From Agapetus fuscipes (taxonomy: Eukaryota > Arthropoda > Insecta > Trichoptera > Glossosomatidae), in the NCBI GenBank assembly GCA_951799405.1, contig OX637335.1, forward strand, positions 18,170,342-18,234,341: a stretch of DNA of 64,000 nucleotides. Direction: 5' to 3'. Numbering within the stretch: the stretch's first letter is position 1; each line of letters begins with the position of its first letter. Below the pieces are notes generated by a model that did not search any database, was not told where the DNA came from, and saw only the letters and a program-made list of their open reading frames with translations. The translations under genes and the position numbers were made by a program. Below are positions 41,690 through 52,699 of this stretch, one piece after another.

Positions 41690-42900
41690 AAAAACAACTG
41701 TCTATCGGTTCATGGATCCTTAATGAGGATATCCAGCTTTGTTTCAACCTTTTAAGAGGTCTCTCAGCTTGGCGTTGACCTATTGGTATCTCATTAGCTG
41801 TGATGTTTGCGACTATTTATGACTCATGCTGACGACATGGTCTTTACAAAATTACCTTCTGGATCTGCTCCATCTCACTGTGTTTTCTATATTACAGGCG
41901 TTTCATATGTTATTATTTCGAATGCGATGTCACAATTTTCTGCCTGTGATCATTCTAAGAACTTTATGTATTTACTAATCCTTTTTTATTCTCCTGGTGT
42001 CCTCTCTAGCTTCCACACAGTAGGTCATAATTTTTTTTATAAAAAGGTATAAAATGTTTTCGTTGCATAAAGTAAAATTTCTTACTATAATCCTTATTTT
42101 TTTAGTTATTTTAGTTTTTTTTATAGATTAAGGTAGGTTAGAATATTGTTGCAACATTAAATGACTACCAAAAAAAATCACACGTACGTAATTTTCCTAC
42201 AACTCTCGCTTTCTATTATGCAAAAAAAACAAGCAGCCAACTGCAGGTATTCCAAAACATGAAAAACGTCAACAAACACTTCGCAATACCATCAACGTAA
42301 AACCTACATTCACAACATGGTTTTTTGGTGCATTAGTCATCATTTCACCCAGTACAAAACACTAATTTAAAACTATTCAATCTTATATAAAAAAAAATAC
42401 ATGCAAGCTTAAACAGCGTCTCTATCGAGTGTTTAAGATTTCACACAATTCTGATAAAACGCTCACGTTAAGTGTTTTACTTTGGGTACGATTACAGCGT
42501 ATAGCGTAACTCGACAGTACCCGGAGATAGAGGAAAAAGAGAGGGACAGTCCATTCATGCTTCCCCTCTTGTTGTGTCTCTTTCCTCCCCAATCTTGTAC
42601 CTCTCCCCCACTCTTGTTCCTCCCCCCCCCCTCGATTTAAGACTCCCACCATTACTGAGCCTCTTCCCCCCTTGATCTCCCCCCCCCCTCACAAGGAGGC
42701 TTTGTCTTCTCTGGGCCAAACGGAGCGCGGCCGCACTTTCTCTTCAACAGACAAATAGGATGTGAATTATCATACAGTATTATAATACTAACCCGTTCTC
42801 TGCTGAGAACAAAAAGCAAATATTATCAATTAACACAGCTGTATAAATATATTATCGTTGCACATCAAAACAGGCAAAGTGTCAAATGTTAAGAAGAAAA
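41690..42900. other. No gene recognised; pyrimidine tract at 42540-42700
   Basis: AT-rich, then a strongly C/T-biased strand with runs of C (up to 10) at 42540-42700. Confidence 0.45.
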
Positions 42901-43039
42901 TGTTTTTTACATCTACATCATCATACGAGTATCTCCAAAATCAACTGATGCAATGGCATTTACACGGCCAGTTCAAGAGATTGTAGTCAGTTAAGAACGC
43001 CAGCAGCTATCCACTCATCTATGGACAGAGCAAGTACTG

Positions 43040-43395
43040 TCACATCACAACGCCGCTTCTGCAGAAGCTCCGCTAGCTGAGCATTCCACAACGAATTTAA
43101 TTCATACTGGGTTTCACAGTACACAAAGTACGGAGTTGGTCAGAGTAGCTGCAGGAACTGGTAATCCCAAGAAGTCTTAGCGAGAGGGAGCTCACTCTGC
43201 AATCTTTGGAAGGAACACTCACAACTGTCGCCTCAAGATCATCAAGAAAATTGACCACATTGTTTGGTGCAAGATCGTTAACCTGGAATCAATTGCCGAC
43301 AGATGGAAGTGCTAGTAAAAGTGTTGAATGCTTCAAACAGGGAATGAAGACCCACCTCTTCGCTGCGTCAGAGCTGAAAGCACTTTTGCAGTAAC
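43040..43395 (+). pseudogene. CR1/L2-like LINE ORF2 C-terminal fragment
   Basis: A frame with stops reads LLQKLR-LSIPQRI near 43055, then from 43140 ELVIPRSLSERELTLQSLEG, and an open end FGARSLTWNQLPTDGSA ... SVECFKQGMKTHLF. The pattern 'L..L.WLP...RI' then 'P R...' then 'LWN.LP ... S...FK..LKTHLF' is the C-terminal region of CR1/L2-type LINE proteins. Here the W is displaced and stops occur, so it is a relic. Confidence 0.7.
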
Positions 43396-43690
43396 AGAAG
43401 TTACGAACCGGTCAAAGTACAAATCATCATCATCCATACGCGTAAAACGAGAGATTTCGTGTCTGGCAGTGAAAAGGTTACGCTCTCGAGTACCCTGTAC
43501 CACACATGCAACGCGTTCAGTTTTCAACAAATTTCGAGCGCTTGTTCGTAAAACGCAGTAATGTTTAATTTATTGAGCTTGTATGCGAGAAATTAAACTC
43601 GAGTCCGCTAATATCTTTGGTACAGTAAATACTTTCTTTCTTGCATATCTTAGACACCCACTTGAGCGACCTTCACTAGTTTTAATGAAG

Positions 43691-43832
43691 GTCTAAGGCC
43701 CGGTATTTTCAATGTTAGCATAGCGACTTTATACTGAGTGAAAAGGACGCACTTATACAAATCGTGTGGGTATTTTTTTTATGAGTTTGAATCCACATCC
43801 ATATGCTAACGTTGAAAACACCTGGTCTAGAG
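43691..43832. mobile_element. MITE family 3
   Basis: Left GGCCCGGTATTTTCAATGTT; right inverted AGACCAGGTGTTTTCAACGT. Shares GTGAAAAGGACGCACTTAT with the 39244 copy. Flanked by TCTA on each side, possibly a TA duplication. Confidence 0.7.
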
Positions 43833-43967
43833 ATAAATAGTTCATTGAATGATTATATTTATCATAACTTCTTCTGGTATCTCGAAGATTGGTGGAGGCC
43901 TACGTCGAGGAGTGGACTGAAAAAGGCTGAGGCAAAAATATGTGGGGCTAGTTGTATAATCAGCCTA

Positions 43968-44215
43968 AACGCAACGCGACTAAGCTGCACATAAATTGCA
44001 ACTCCTCGCGTTGTCCCCAAGATTGCGTGTTACTTGTGGCTTTGGAACCTGTCTATTTTTTTAAGTAATGGGGCTAGCCTTACGCCAACTACTTCACTTG
44101 AAGCGGGGGTTTTCCAGCTTCTGAGAAAGCTGGTATTCATTTCTCATGAGGGGCGAGTAAACCTTGCCGGTATTTTTTATTCTGAGTTTGAAATAAACAC
44201 CGAAAATCTTCTCGT
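43968..44215 (-). mobile_element. SINE A body, reverse, head lost
   Basis: Reverse of GTGCAGCTTAGTCGCGTTGC (3' end) back to GGTGTTTATTTCAAACTCAG. Confidence 0.7.
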
Positions 44216-44219
44216 TTTA

Positions 44220-45310
44220 GGGCCCCCAATGGGCTAAATCTGGACCTGCTCACGATAATGGTTTATCATAAGCATCGAACCTCTAGTTACAGCTGCAGCA
44301 TCTTAAGTAAAATAGTCATGGTAGTCACTGAAATTTGATATGAATGATTTTTTATGAAGCACTAAGCAAAAATCCCTACCTCAAAAATAAATAAAAAAAT
44401 CATTAAGTACTTGAGTGTTGAAAAGAATAAACGACACATAAAAAAAATGTGGAATTAAAAAAATCATGTTAATTAACTGGGTCGGCCATAAGTCAAAAGA
44501 AAAAAAACCTACACGCATGTTCTCTCATCGTTTTATGAACACAATCTGCCATAAGGTGTATTTGAGACCAAAAACAACTTTGGCTATTCAAAAAAATATT
44601 TATAGGGTTAGCTTTCTATATATTTAAAAGAATTGAAAATATTTTTTTTTATTTTTTTTTCCTTCAAATCAGCTGGTAATATGCCAAAAACCATTTAAAA
44701 AAGGCTGACTTTCCAGCGCGACTCACTTGTTATTCATAAATATTTCAATGCCAAATATTTCATTTTTCGATAAAGTATTTATTCAGTTAAATTGAGACGA
44801 TTTTCGAAAATTCATTTTTTTCTTATTTACTGAGTTATAAATTTTGTTTCAAAATGTGTTTACGTAATATTTTTTTGTACGCGTTTTTAGTTCCTCCTGA
44901 TCATTTTCCGCAAAAACCACATCGTGGTTAAGTGAAACAAATGTTTTTAATTGTTTTCGTATATATTTCATTTGTCTAACAAAAAGAGGTAACATGTAAA
45001 GGCCTCTTGTAATTTTCGATTTTTGTTAATTTTCTATTTTTTACATAGATGGCGTTGGCCTATCCAATTTGATGGTTAGGCCGACAGAGGTGAAAAAACA
45101 GTTTTCTTGAAGACCGATCGGGACACATGTATACATTATGTTCACATATTATATACGTATAAAATATGCAATAGGTATATGTGTAAATAAAATATACAGA
45201 ATACGCGTAAAAATTCCGATATATGTTGACGGTACGACGGAAAAGAGACATGAACACCATGTCGAGTCGATAGAGTCGATAATAATATAATTTTGTATTC
45301 ATTTTCAGGA
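44220..45310. other. No gene recognised
   Basis: AT-rich region leading to the minisatellite array; no coding or repeat signal found. Confidence 0.4.
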
Positions 45311-45315
45311 TTCCA

Positions 45316-46874
45316 CGACATATCGATAAAAGACAATTCGTCCAACGATTACTCGGCCATAGACAAATCGGTCACACGACACTTCGTCCTCACGACTTTT
45401 CGGCAAACGAAATTTCGGTCAAAGACAAATCGGTCAACGACAACTCGTCCAACAACAACTCGGCCATAGACAAATCGGTCACACGACACTTCGTCTACAC
45501 GACTTTTTGGCCAACGACATTTCGGTCAAAGACAAATCGGTCAACGACAACCCGTCCAAAGACAACTCGGCCATAGACAAATCGGTCACACGACACTTCG
45601 TCCACACGACTTTTCGACCAACGACTTTTCGGTCAACGACATTTCGGTCAAAGACAAATCGGTCAACGACAGCCCGTCCAAAGACCCGGCCATAGACAAG
45701 TCGGTCACACGACACTCCGTCCACACGACTTTTCGGCCAACAACATTTCGGTCAAAGACAAATCGGTCAACGACAACCCGTCCAAAGACAAGTCGGTCAC
45801 ACGACACTCCGTCCACACGACTTTTCGGCCAATGACATTTCGGTCAAAGACAAATCGGTCAACGACAACCCGTCCAAAGACAAGTCGGTCACACGACACT
45901 CCGTCCACACGACTTTTCGGCCAACGACATTTCGGTCAAAGACAAATCGGTCAACGACAACCTGTCCAAAGACAACTCGGCCATAGACAAGTCGGTCACA
46001 CGACACTCCGTCCACACGACTTTTCGGCCAACAAAATTTCGGTCAAAGACAAATCGGTCAACGACAACCCGTCCAAAGACAAGTCGGTCACACGACACTC
46101 CGTCCACACGACTTTTCGGCCAACGACATTTCGGTCAAAGACAAATCGGTCAACGACAACCTGTCCAAAGACAACTCGGCCATAGACAAATCGGTCACAC
46201 GACACTTCGTCCACACGACTTTTCGGCCAACGACTTTTCGGTCAACGACATTTCGGTCAAAGACAAATCGGTCAACGACAACCTGTCCAAAGACAACTCG
46301 GCCATAGACTCGGTCACATGACACTCCGTCCACACGACTTTTCGGCCAATGACATTTCGGTCAAAGACAAATCGGTCAACGACAACCCGTCCAAAGACAA
46401 GTCGGTCACATGACACTCCGTCCACACGACTTTTCGGCCAATGACATTTCGGTCAAAGACAAATCGGTCACACGACACTTCGTCTACACGACTTTTTGGC
46501 CAACGACATTTCGGTCAAAGACAAATCGGTCAACGACAACCTGTCCAAAGACAACTCGGCCATAGACAAGTCGGTCACACGACACTCCGTCCACACGACT
46601 TTTCGGCCAACAACATTTCGGTCCAAGACAAATCGGTCAACGACAACCCGTCCAAAGACAACTCGGCCATAGACAAGTCGGTCACACGACACTCCGTCCA
46701 CACGACTTTTCGGCCAACGACATTTCGGTCCAAGACAAATCGGTCAACGACAACCCGTCCAAAGACAACTCGGCCATAGACAAATCGGTCACACGACACT
46801 TCGTCCACACGACTTTTCGGCCAACGACTTTTCGGTCAACGACATTTCGGTCAATGACATTTCGGTCATATACA
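45316..46874. repeat. Higher-order minisatellite: 15-bp units in ~107/92-bp repeats
   Basis: Basic unit about ACGACAWTTCGGTCA (15 bp, some 16). Seven variant units in fixed order form a 107-bp repeat; a 92-bp version lacks the unit AAGACAACTCGGCCA. About 15 higher-order copies, very similar to one another. CpG-rich. Long stretches are open in several frames on both strands (for example a minus-strand frame repeating DGVSCDRLVYGRVVFG), but no start context, splice or domain suggests a gene; the openness follows from the unit lacking stop words. Confidence 0.9.
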
Positions 46875-46887
46875 ATATATGGTATTC

Positions 46888-47270
46888 AACCGGTCCGTAG
46901 TCTTATGATTTACACTTCTGACTCGTAAATGGAAGATTGTGTTTAGAGGGCTCTTGAGGTGTGATACACAAAAAAACAGCGCTCACCAAATAAATCATCC
47001 TAATTTTATTATTATTATTGTGGGTTCGAATTCCAGCGGAGCACAAAAAAATATAAGTACCATTTATATTTTCAAATATGCCCTTTGCTTGGTGACAAAA
47101 AATCATATACCTTTCCCAAAGCCCGGTCACTAAAGGTCCATCCAGCATTAGAGCAACTGGGTCTTGCTTAAGAATTGGTAATTTCTACAGCGACGACCAA
47201 GCTCGCAGAGGGCTTTTGAGGTGTGATACACACAAAAACAACGCTCACCAAATGAATCATTATTTTTTTT
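46888..47270 (+). mobile_element. SINE B interrupted by a SINE B 3' fragment
   Basis: Head GGTCCGTAGTCTTATGATTT to GGAAGATTGTG (46941). A fragment then runs from TTTAGAGGGCTCTTGAGG to (ATT)n at about 47018, after which the head resumes at GTGGGTTCGAATTCCAGCGG. The word ATTGTG lies on both sides of the fragment as a target duplication. The SINE then continues to GGTGTGATACACAC. Confidence 0.75.
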
Positions 47271-47796
47271 TAATTGTCGAAATAACGAATCGTGAAAATA
47301 AATAGTTTGTTAACGAACAGGTTTTCTAAGATATTCTGTGGAGCACATCTATATGTGACCGAAAGTCGTTTGAACGAAATTTCGTGTGAACGAAAAAACC
47401 TTTCCCAATGACCGGTCACCAAAGGTCCATCCAGCTTTACTTTATCCAGCAACTGGGTCTTGCTTGACAATTGGCGCTTTGTAGCGACGATGACCAAGCT
47501 CGTAAAAATGTCGATAGCTCAATTGGTAGAATGCTTGCATTCCATGCCGAGAGCAAGGGTTCGATCTCAAGGCTTACTCAGCCTTCACAAGAAATGAGAA
47601 CCAGCCCCCTCGGGAGCTGGGAAACCCCCACTTCAAATGAAGTGGTTGGTGTAAAGCCGGCCACTTTACCTCTAAAAATAAATAGGTCCCGAATCCCGAA
47701 GTGACACTAAATACTGTAACTTCTAACTATAAAAACTAACTATGTAACTACTAACTTTATAGTGTAACTACACATAATGTGTAGCTTAGTTGCGTT
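47199..47796 (+). mobile_element. Variant SINE B' joined to SINE A
   Basis: 47199-47500 is nearly identical to 49199-49490. It lacks the tRNA-Gln-like head and instead has GAAAATAAATAGTTTGTTAA and three 15-bp units (GACCGAAAGTCGTTTGAACG...). From CAAGCTCGTAAAAATGTCGA (47505) it enters a SINE A with a deletion after the B box and runs to GTAGCTTAGTTGCGTTC. Confidence 0.7.
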
Positions 47797-47799
47797 CTG

Positions 47800-47878
47800 T
47801 GCTCCGCCGGGAATTGAACTTACAACCTTCCGATTAAGAGTTGGAAGCGTAGTCAATAGACTAAGGACCGATCTTTTT
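47800..47878 (-). mobile_element. SINE B head only, reverse
   Basis: Reverse of GGTCCTTAGTCTATTGACTA and GTTCAATTCCCGGCGGAGCA. Confidence 0.6.
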
Positions 47879-48144
47879 GCACGCATTTGGAAAAAAAATG
47901 TCGAATTCTAAGAAATATTATTATTTATTATACAACAAGTAGGTAGGTACCTTTTGTTGGTATAACTTTTTCCTCGCTGACGATATTCTGCTGGCCATGT
48001 TGTGCTATTATTGTTATTTGAGATGCAGGTGTTTTCTTATGTAGGGCTGTCAAAAATATATTGTCTTCATGCGTGAAATTAATTTAAAAAAAAATTTTCA
48101 TTACTTTGGTTTAGCTCAAAATCTATAATCTATAAATCGCTATT

Positions 48145-48690
48145 GCCATTTACGGCTCATATTTAATGCATAACCACAAGCAGGCACATTTAAGTTCGTG
48201 TTTACACATGTTGTACAATAACAGTAAAAAATATAATATCAGGATGATTTATTCGGTGAGCGCTGTTTTTGTGTGAATCACACCCTCCTCCTTCGAGCCC
48301 TCTGCGAGCTTGGTCGTCGCTGTAGAAAGCTCCAATTCTCATGCAAGACCCAGTTGGTGTAAAGCCGGATCGACCTATGGTGACCGACCTTTGACAAAGA
48401 CAGATTAATTTTGCAACCCAACGAAGAGCAAATATTAAAAATGAAATCTTTTTTTTGAGCTCCGCCGGAATTCGAACCCACTTCCTTCCGATCCGGATTC
48501 AAAGTTTTAACCACTAGACTGCGGGCCGGTCTGCCTTTTTATGTGTCTTTATCTACAAAATAAACCAAATCTCACATGAACATGAACTTAGCAACTCTTA
48601 TCGCCCTGTTTTGAAATCGGGGTGGCAATTGCAAAAGTGAACCAAGTTTTTTTCTGTATGGTTGTCAGCCTCATACCAAACAACTAGTTA
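48145..48690 (-). mobile_element. LINE-tail repeat (family T), reverse, split by SINE B
   Basis: 3' part 48145-48215 (CATAACCACAAGCAGGCAC, ACACATGTTGTAC) and 5' part 48555-48690 (CTCACATGAACATGAAC, GAACCAAGTTTTTTTCTG, ends AACTAGTTAAGG). The gap is filled by the SINE at 48235-48535. Confidence 0.65.
48235..48535 (-). mobile_element. SINE B, full length, reverse
   Basis: Minus strand: GGCCCGCAGTCTAGTGGTTA head, GTTCGAATTCCGGCGGAGCT, body with CTCTTCGTTGGGTTGC, and the 3' end GGTGTGATTCACACAAAAAC, GCGCTCACCGAATAAATCAT. Confidence 0.75.
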
Positions 48691-48976
48691 AGGTTAATAA
48701 TTATAGGCATTATTTCCTCTAAAATTACTCACCTTTGATATCTCTTTAAATATTAATTTATATTGACAGACTGCATTTGCGTCAACCCTTGTGAGTGATA
48801 AAAAATATATGCATGCGTCAGTTTGTGTAGTGGTGTGAGAAAAACTAACACACTGTTTTTTTTTTGTACATTGATGGGATAGCTCCAAAACTTAATATAT
48901 ACATTTTGTATTCTTTTCAAAACAATTCAAAGATTTCAATTAATGATATTTCAAAATAAAATTGACAGTTAATTGT

Positions 48977-49495
48977 GACCGGTTTGTAGTTCAGTAGTAA
49001 CACTTCGAACTCTGAATGGAAGGTTGTGGGTACGATTCCCGGTGGAGCAAAAAAAAAACATTTATATTTTCAAATTTTCTCGTCGCTGGGTTGAAAATTC
49101 ATAAACCTTGACCAAAGACCGGTCATCAAAAGGTCTATCCAGCCTTACAGCCACTGGGTCTTGCTTGAGAATTGGCGCTTTCTAGAGCGACGATCAAGCT
49201 CGCAGAGGGCTCTTGAGGTGTGATACACACAAAAACAACGCTCACCAAATAAATCATTCTTTTTTTTTAATTGTCGAAATAACGAATCGTGAAAATAAAT
49301 AGTTTGTTAACGAACAGGTTTTCTAAGATATTCTGTGGAGCACATCTATATGTGACCGAAAGTCGTTTGAACGAAATTTCGTGTGAACGAAAAAACCTTT
49401 CCCAATGACCGGTCACCAAAGGTCCATCCAGCTTTACTTTATCCAGCAACTGGGTCTTGCTTGACAATTGGCGCTTTGTAACACATAAAAACAGC
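48977..49495 (+). mobile_element. SINE B followed by variant B'
   Basis: Head GGTTTGTAGTTCAGTAGTAA, GGTACGATTCCCGGTGGAGC and body to GGTGTGATACACACAAAAAC, then from about 49258 the B' segment that duplicates 47199-47500, ending GCGCTTTGTAACACATAAAA. Confidence 0.75.
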
Positions 49496-49958
49496 GCTCA
49501 CCAATTAAATCAGCCTATTTTTTATTTTTTTAAATAACCTCGATTTGGAGATCCCTACGTTTGACAGTATGCCAATGTATTATAATGACCGGATAGCAGA
49601 CAAAGTGAATAATATCAATGTATTGGTAGGGTCTGGCCGTCTTAGTGTGGAATTGTAGAAAAAAATATTATTATTTTAGCTAGCACATCTGCCGGCACAC
49701 AGTCAAAGTTAAACATTATAAAAAAGTGCTAACCTTATTTAGTTACGACATTTATCAACAGATTACGAATTTTACGATTTTTTACGAATTCCGTGTATCT
49801 ATAACTCCCTCATAAATATTGTGCTCGGAGATGTACCGTGCAAGCGTAACTTACAAACAAGTAACTTCTTACAAATCTCGTGTGGGGAAATGCTTACAAA
49901 ATCTGTTATACCTTCAAAATCATTTAAATATTTTTCTTCATCGTCTAGTGCTACTTCT

Positions 49959-50042
49959 TGACCGGTCGGTGATTTAGTGGTTTTAACTCTACGGACTCGT
50001 AATCGGAAGGTCCTGAGTTCAATTGCCGGCAGAGCATTACAA
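49959..50042 (+). mobile_element. SINE B-like tRNA head, diverged
   Basis: GGTCGGTGATTTAGTGGTTT and GAGTTCAATTGCCGGCAGAG; no body follows. Confidence 0.55.
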
Positions 50043-50059
50043 ATATCAGTAATTGTCAT

Positions 50060-50400
50060 ATAGACTGCTTTCAGAAGCCTGGAAACCAGGCGCAGCATGT
50101 AGTCCTTATGGTGCTCTCTCATAGAACCTTAAAGACAGGCCCACCCTGTTGGAGAGCAATAGGCTGTATGTGCCAGGCGACTACAGCCGTACGCATGTCG
50201 TCGCACAGCATCCTGTAACTCGAAGTATAAAACTCTTGAATGAGTCTAATAACTTTCCAAAAAATTGCACTTGCAATTTAAATAGATTTTTAAAAATATG
50301 TGAGATTTCCACCCAACGTGTAAAGGCTGAGAGGGTGCACTGTTATTAGAAAAACCTTTAGTGCACAAAATAAAGACTTTACCTTCACACCCTCACACGC
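50060..50400 (+). pseudogene. Jockey-like LINE ORF2 C-terminal fragment
   Basis: Frames read SLETRRSM (about 50074), then PTLLESNRLYVPGDYSRT ... VVAQHPVTRSIKLLNESNNF. The intact LINE at 58996-61491 ends SLESRRNGSL ... PTLLESFELYVPDGYGRG ... DVMAQHALTRSVTLINSAD, so this is a diverged, frame-shifted relative cut to its last ~100 codons. Confidence 0.75.
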
Positions 50401-50450
50401 TGACACTTTAAACGTTTGATTCCGTATCTGGACCATTTAGTAATTATTTA

Positions 50451-50496
50451 GTCACCTGAAGATGCAAACGGATTGTTAGCGAAACCGGTCGTGGAA
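50451..50496 (+). ncRNA. Hammerhead ribozyme-like motif
   Basis: Stem I TCAC/GTGG (one wobble), core CTGAAGA (50456-50462), stem II GCAAAC/GTTAGC with one mismatch, GAAA (50481-50484), ACCGGU minimal stem III, C at 50490. Closely related to the 6796 copy. Confidence 0.6.
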
Positions 50497-50516
50497 CTTA
50501 AAATACTCGCCGTAAT

Positions 50517-50758
50517 CAGTACCCTTAGTACGAGTTGCAAAACTTGAGTAAAGTCAAGTTTACGGAAAGTATTAAAGAGTGATTTTCCCCAAAATCTGCC
50601 GTTTTTGTTTCTTACACTTTATGGTCTTAGCAAAAGAGTTACAGTGATGAAGAAAATCAAGTTCAAACAAAAACGGCAGATTTTGGAGAAAACCACTCTT
50701 TCATACTTACCGTAAACTTTACTTTACTCAAGTTTTGCAACTCGTAACAAGGGTACTG
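50517..50758. repeat. Long inverted repeat (94-nt arms) next to the hammerhead-like motif
   Basis: Arm 50517-50610 (starts CAGTACCCTTAGTACGAGTT, ends GCCGTTTTTGTTT) and arm 50665-50758 (its complement, ends CGTAACAAGGGTACTG); loop about 54 nt. Few mismatches. Confidence 0.85.
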
Positions 50759-50988
50759 AACTGAAACTCGTCTCCAGATCAACTAAGATCGTAGATTAAA
50801 GTTCCTAAAAGTGTGTAATAAAAGTGCATTTGGTATCGTCCTCGCGCTCTCTGCTCTAGGAAGAGTCACAATCTGCGACGAAGAAGTCTCCGAAGCGCGG
50901 CTTTTAGTTTCGGAGCATATTTTAAACAAATACCTCGTTGAAGACATGGACATCATTGTCATAATCACATAGTTTGGAGCATGTATAT

Positions 50989-51519
50989 CAGAGGTGCCCA
51001 ATGCCCATACGGTCGATTGCGGTAGGTTTTAAGGTCGATCGCCGAGGATAGCTAAATTTGTCAGTGATCGACCTTAAAAATGTAGTTTTTTGCAAAAGAA
51101 AAAAGCGACGTATAGAAATGTGAAGTTTTATAAAGATTGTACTGTCTGCTTGGCGTTCTTTCTTCGCAATATGGAGCGCGCGCAGTATGTTGTCGGCAGA
51201 GAATATCCCTAACTGCGAACATTTTGTGGAGGACCACCAATGTCACGCTTCGACATAAGCATCAACATAATTTTTTTTTAATATTGTACCAGTTTTATTT
51301 TAATTTCTTTTTGTAATGTTAGAGATTAAAAATTTAATACAGATTTGACATTTTGCACTCAATGTAGTTTTATTTATGCAATTGTTTTTCTTAATAAATA
51401 TATTTTATACATTATCAATTATGAGTTATATTTGGTGGGCTAAACAGTTTAAATGTCGATCTCCTTGTCATAATTTTTTGCTAGGTGGATCTCCTTAAGA
51501 AAAAGTATGGGCACCCCTG
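50989..51519. mobile_element. hAT-type MITE (TIR CAGRGGTGCCCA)
   Basis: Left CAGAGGTGCCCAATGCCC; right, inverted, CAGGGGTGCCCATACTTTT. Flanks ATGTATAT / ATGTATTG agree at 6 of 8 positions, as for an aged 8-bp hAT duplication. Inner blocks GGTCGATC..AGG are also inverted. 531 bp, no transposase. Confidence 0.75.
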
Positions 51520-51529
51520 ATGTATTGTA

Positions 51530-51875
51530 CTCTTGCATTATTTTATGTAGAAACTTAATCGCCATGTTGCACTACGGGGATCGCCCATTATGTCTATAAC
51601 ATGTAAATCTGTCTGCGTATCTCATTTTACTAAAAAATGTCGTTTAACGCCACAAACTTGTCTTCGCTTTTTATAAAAATGGACCACCTATAGTAGAGTA
51701 GAGGGCCACCTAGAGTAGAGATATATAGTAAGCGTTAATTTGATGCCTATGACCGGATCTCGTCTATGCAACCTCTATGTTAAGATTAACCTAAGCCTTG
51801 TTCATATTAGATCTAAATCTCGTCTCCTACTTTGAGTTTTTATTTATTTACTGACGTTATCTCACTTTAAGAGCT
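51530..51875. other. No gene recognised
   Basis: AT-rich, unremarkable. Confidence 0.35.
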
Positions 51876-51879
51876 CATT

Positions 51880-52096
51880 TTGATCTTGGTCGTCGATACA
51901 GGACGCGCCAATTCTCAAAAAATACCATGTAACTGTTAAACTGGATGGACCTTCTCTTACCGGATATTGATAAAGGCATGAGTTTATCAACCCAGCGAAA
52001 ACCATAGGTAAATGTTTTGTTGTTAGGCCCACAGGGAGTCGAACCCATGAACTTTCAATAACGATCTGTAGCGTTAACCACTTACCTACGGACAAA
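51880..52096 (-). mobile_element. SINE B, reverse, diverged
   Basis: Minus: GTCCGTAGGTAAGTGGTTAA head, GTTCGACTCCCTGTGGGCC, body CATGCCTTTATCAATATCCG and TTGGCGCGTCCTG. Confidence 0.6.
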
Positions 52097-52509
52097 TTGA
52101 AATAATATACATATTTGGCATTCAGAGGCTTTCTCACACAGGTATCAGAATGCAAAAGAAGACGTCTGCAAAGCATGAAAAGCTACTTTGTTTTTTTTTT
52201 CTACAACACTTCTATAACTGTAACAAGGCTACCCATTATCCTTGGCAGTGCTGTCTCCATTTCTTCTATCCGTGCATACATCTTTTATTCATCTCTATCA
52301 CCTTTTTCATTCATTTTCTCCTTTTGCATTCACTTTATATACCCCATTCTTTCACAATATCTCAAATTTGAGTATGCCCCACTTTCTTCGGTTCTCCTTT
52401 TCCTTTCATTTGTCCTCTGTATACTCACTTTACGTTCACAAAATTACCTACATATTTTTCAACTTTTTTATGAGTCCTCATATTCATACTTACTTGGTCA
52501 ACCATTCTG

Positions 52510-52690
52510 ATCTACTGCAGAACTAGGCCTCCCCCATATCTCTCCAGGCAACTCTATCCTGGGCCTTCTGCATCCAGTCACAAGCAATTCTTCAAATGTC
52601 GCCTGGCCATCATGACAGAGGCCTTTCTTTACTTGTTTGCCCTGACGAAGTCTCCACTCTATATCCTTTTGAGAAAAATTCTCCTCGCCT
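52510..52690 (-). pseudogene. Decayed LINE ORF2 C-terminal fragment, reverse
   Basis: Minus strand frames read MMARRHLKN and then WMQKAQDRVAWRDMGEA, a common LINE C-terminal ending. Frameshifts are present. Confidence 0.5.
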
Positions 52691-52699
52691 AAACTAAAA

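Noticed and set aside
45316..46874. Repeat-encoded proteins on either strand of the minisatellite
   Set aside because: Frames stay open because the 15-bp unit has no stop words; no promoter, splice or known domain, and frames break at each 92/107-bp change.
45316..46874. A CRISPR array
   Set aside because: Units are contiguous variants without unique spacers, in a eukaryotic genome.
52115..52526. Overlapping ORFs of 73-131 codons rich in Phe/Ser/Tyr
   Set aside because: Products of a T/C-rich strand; low-complexity, three frames equally open, no signature.
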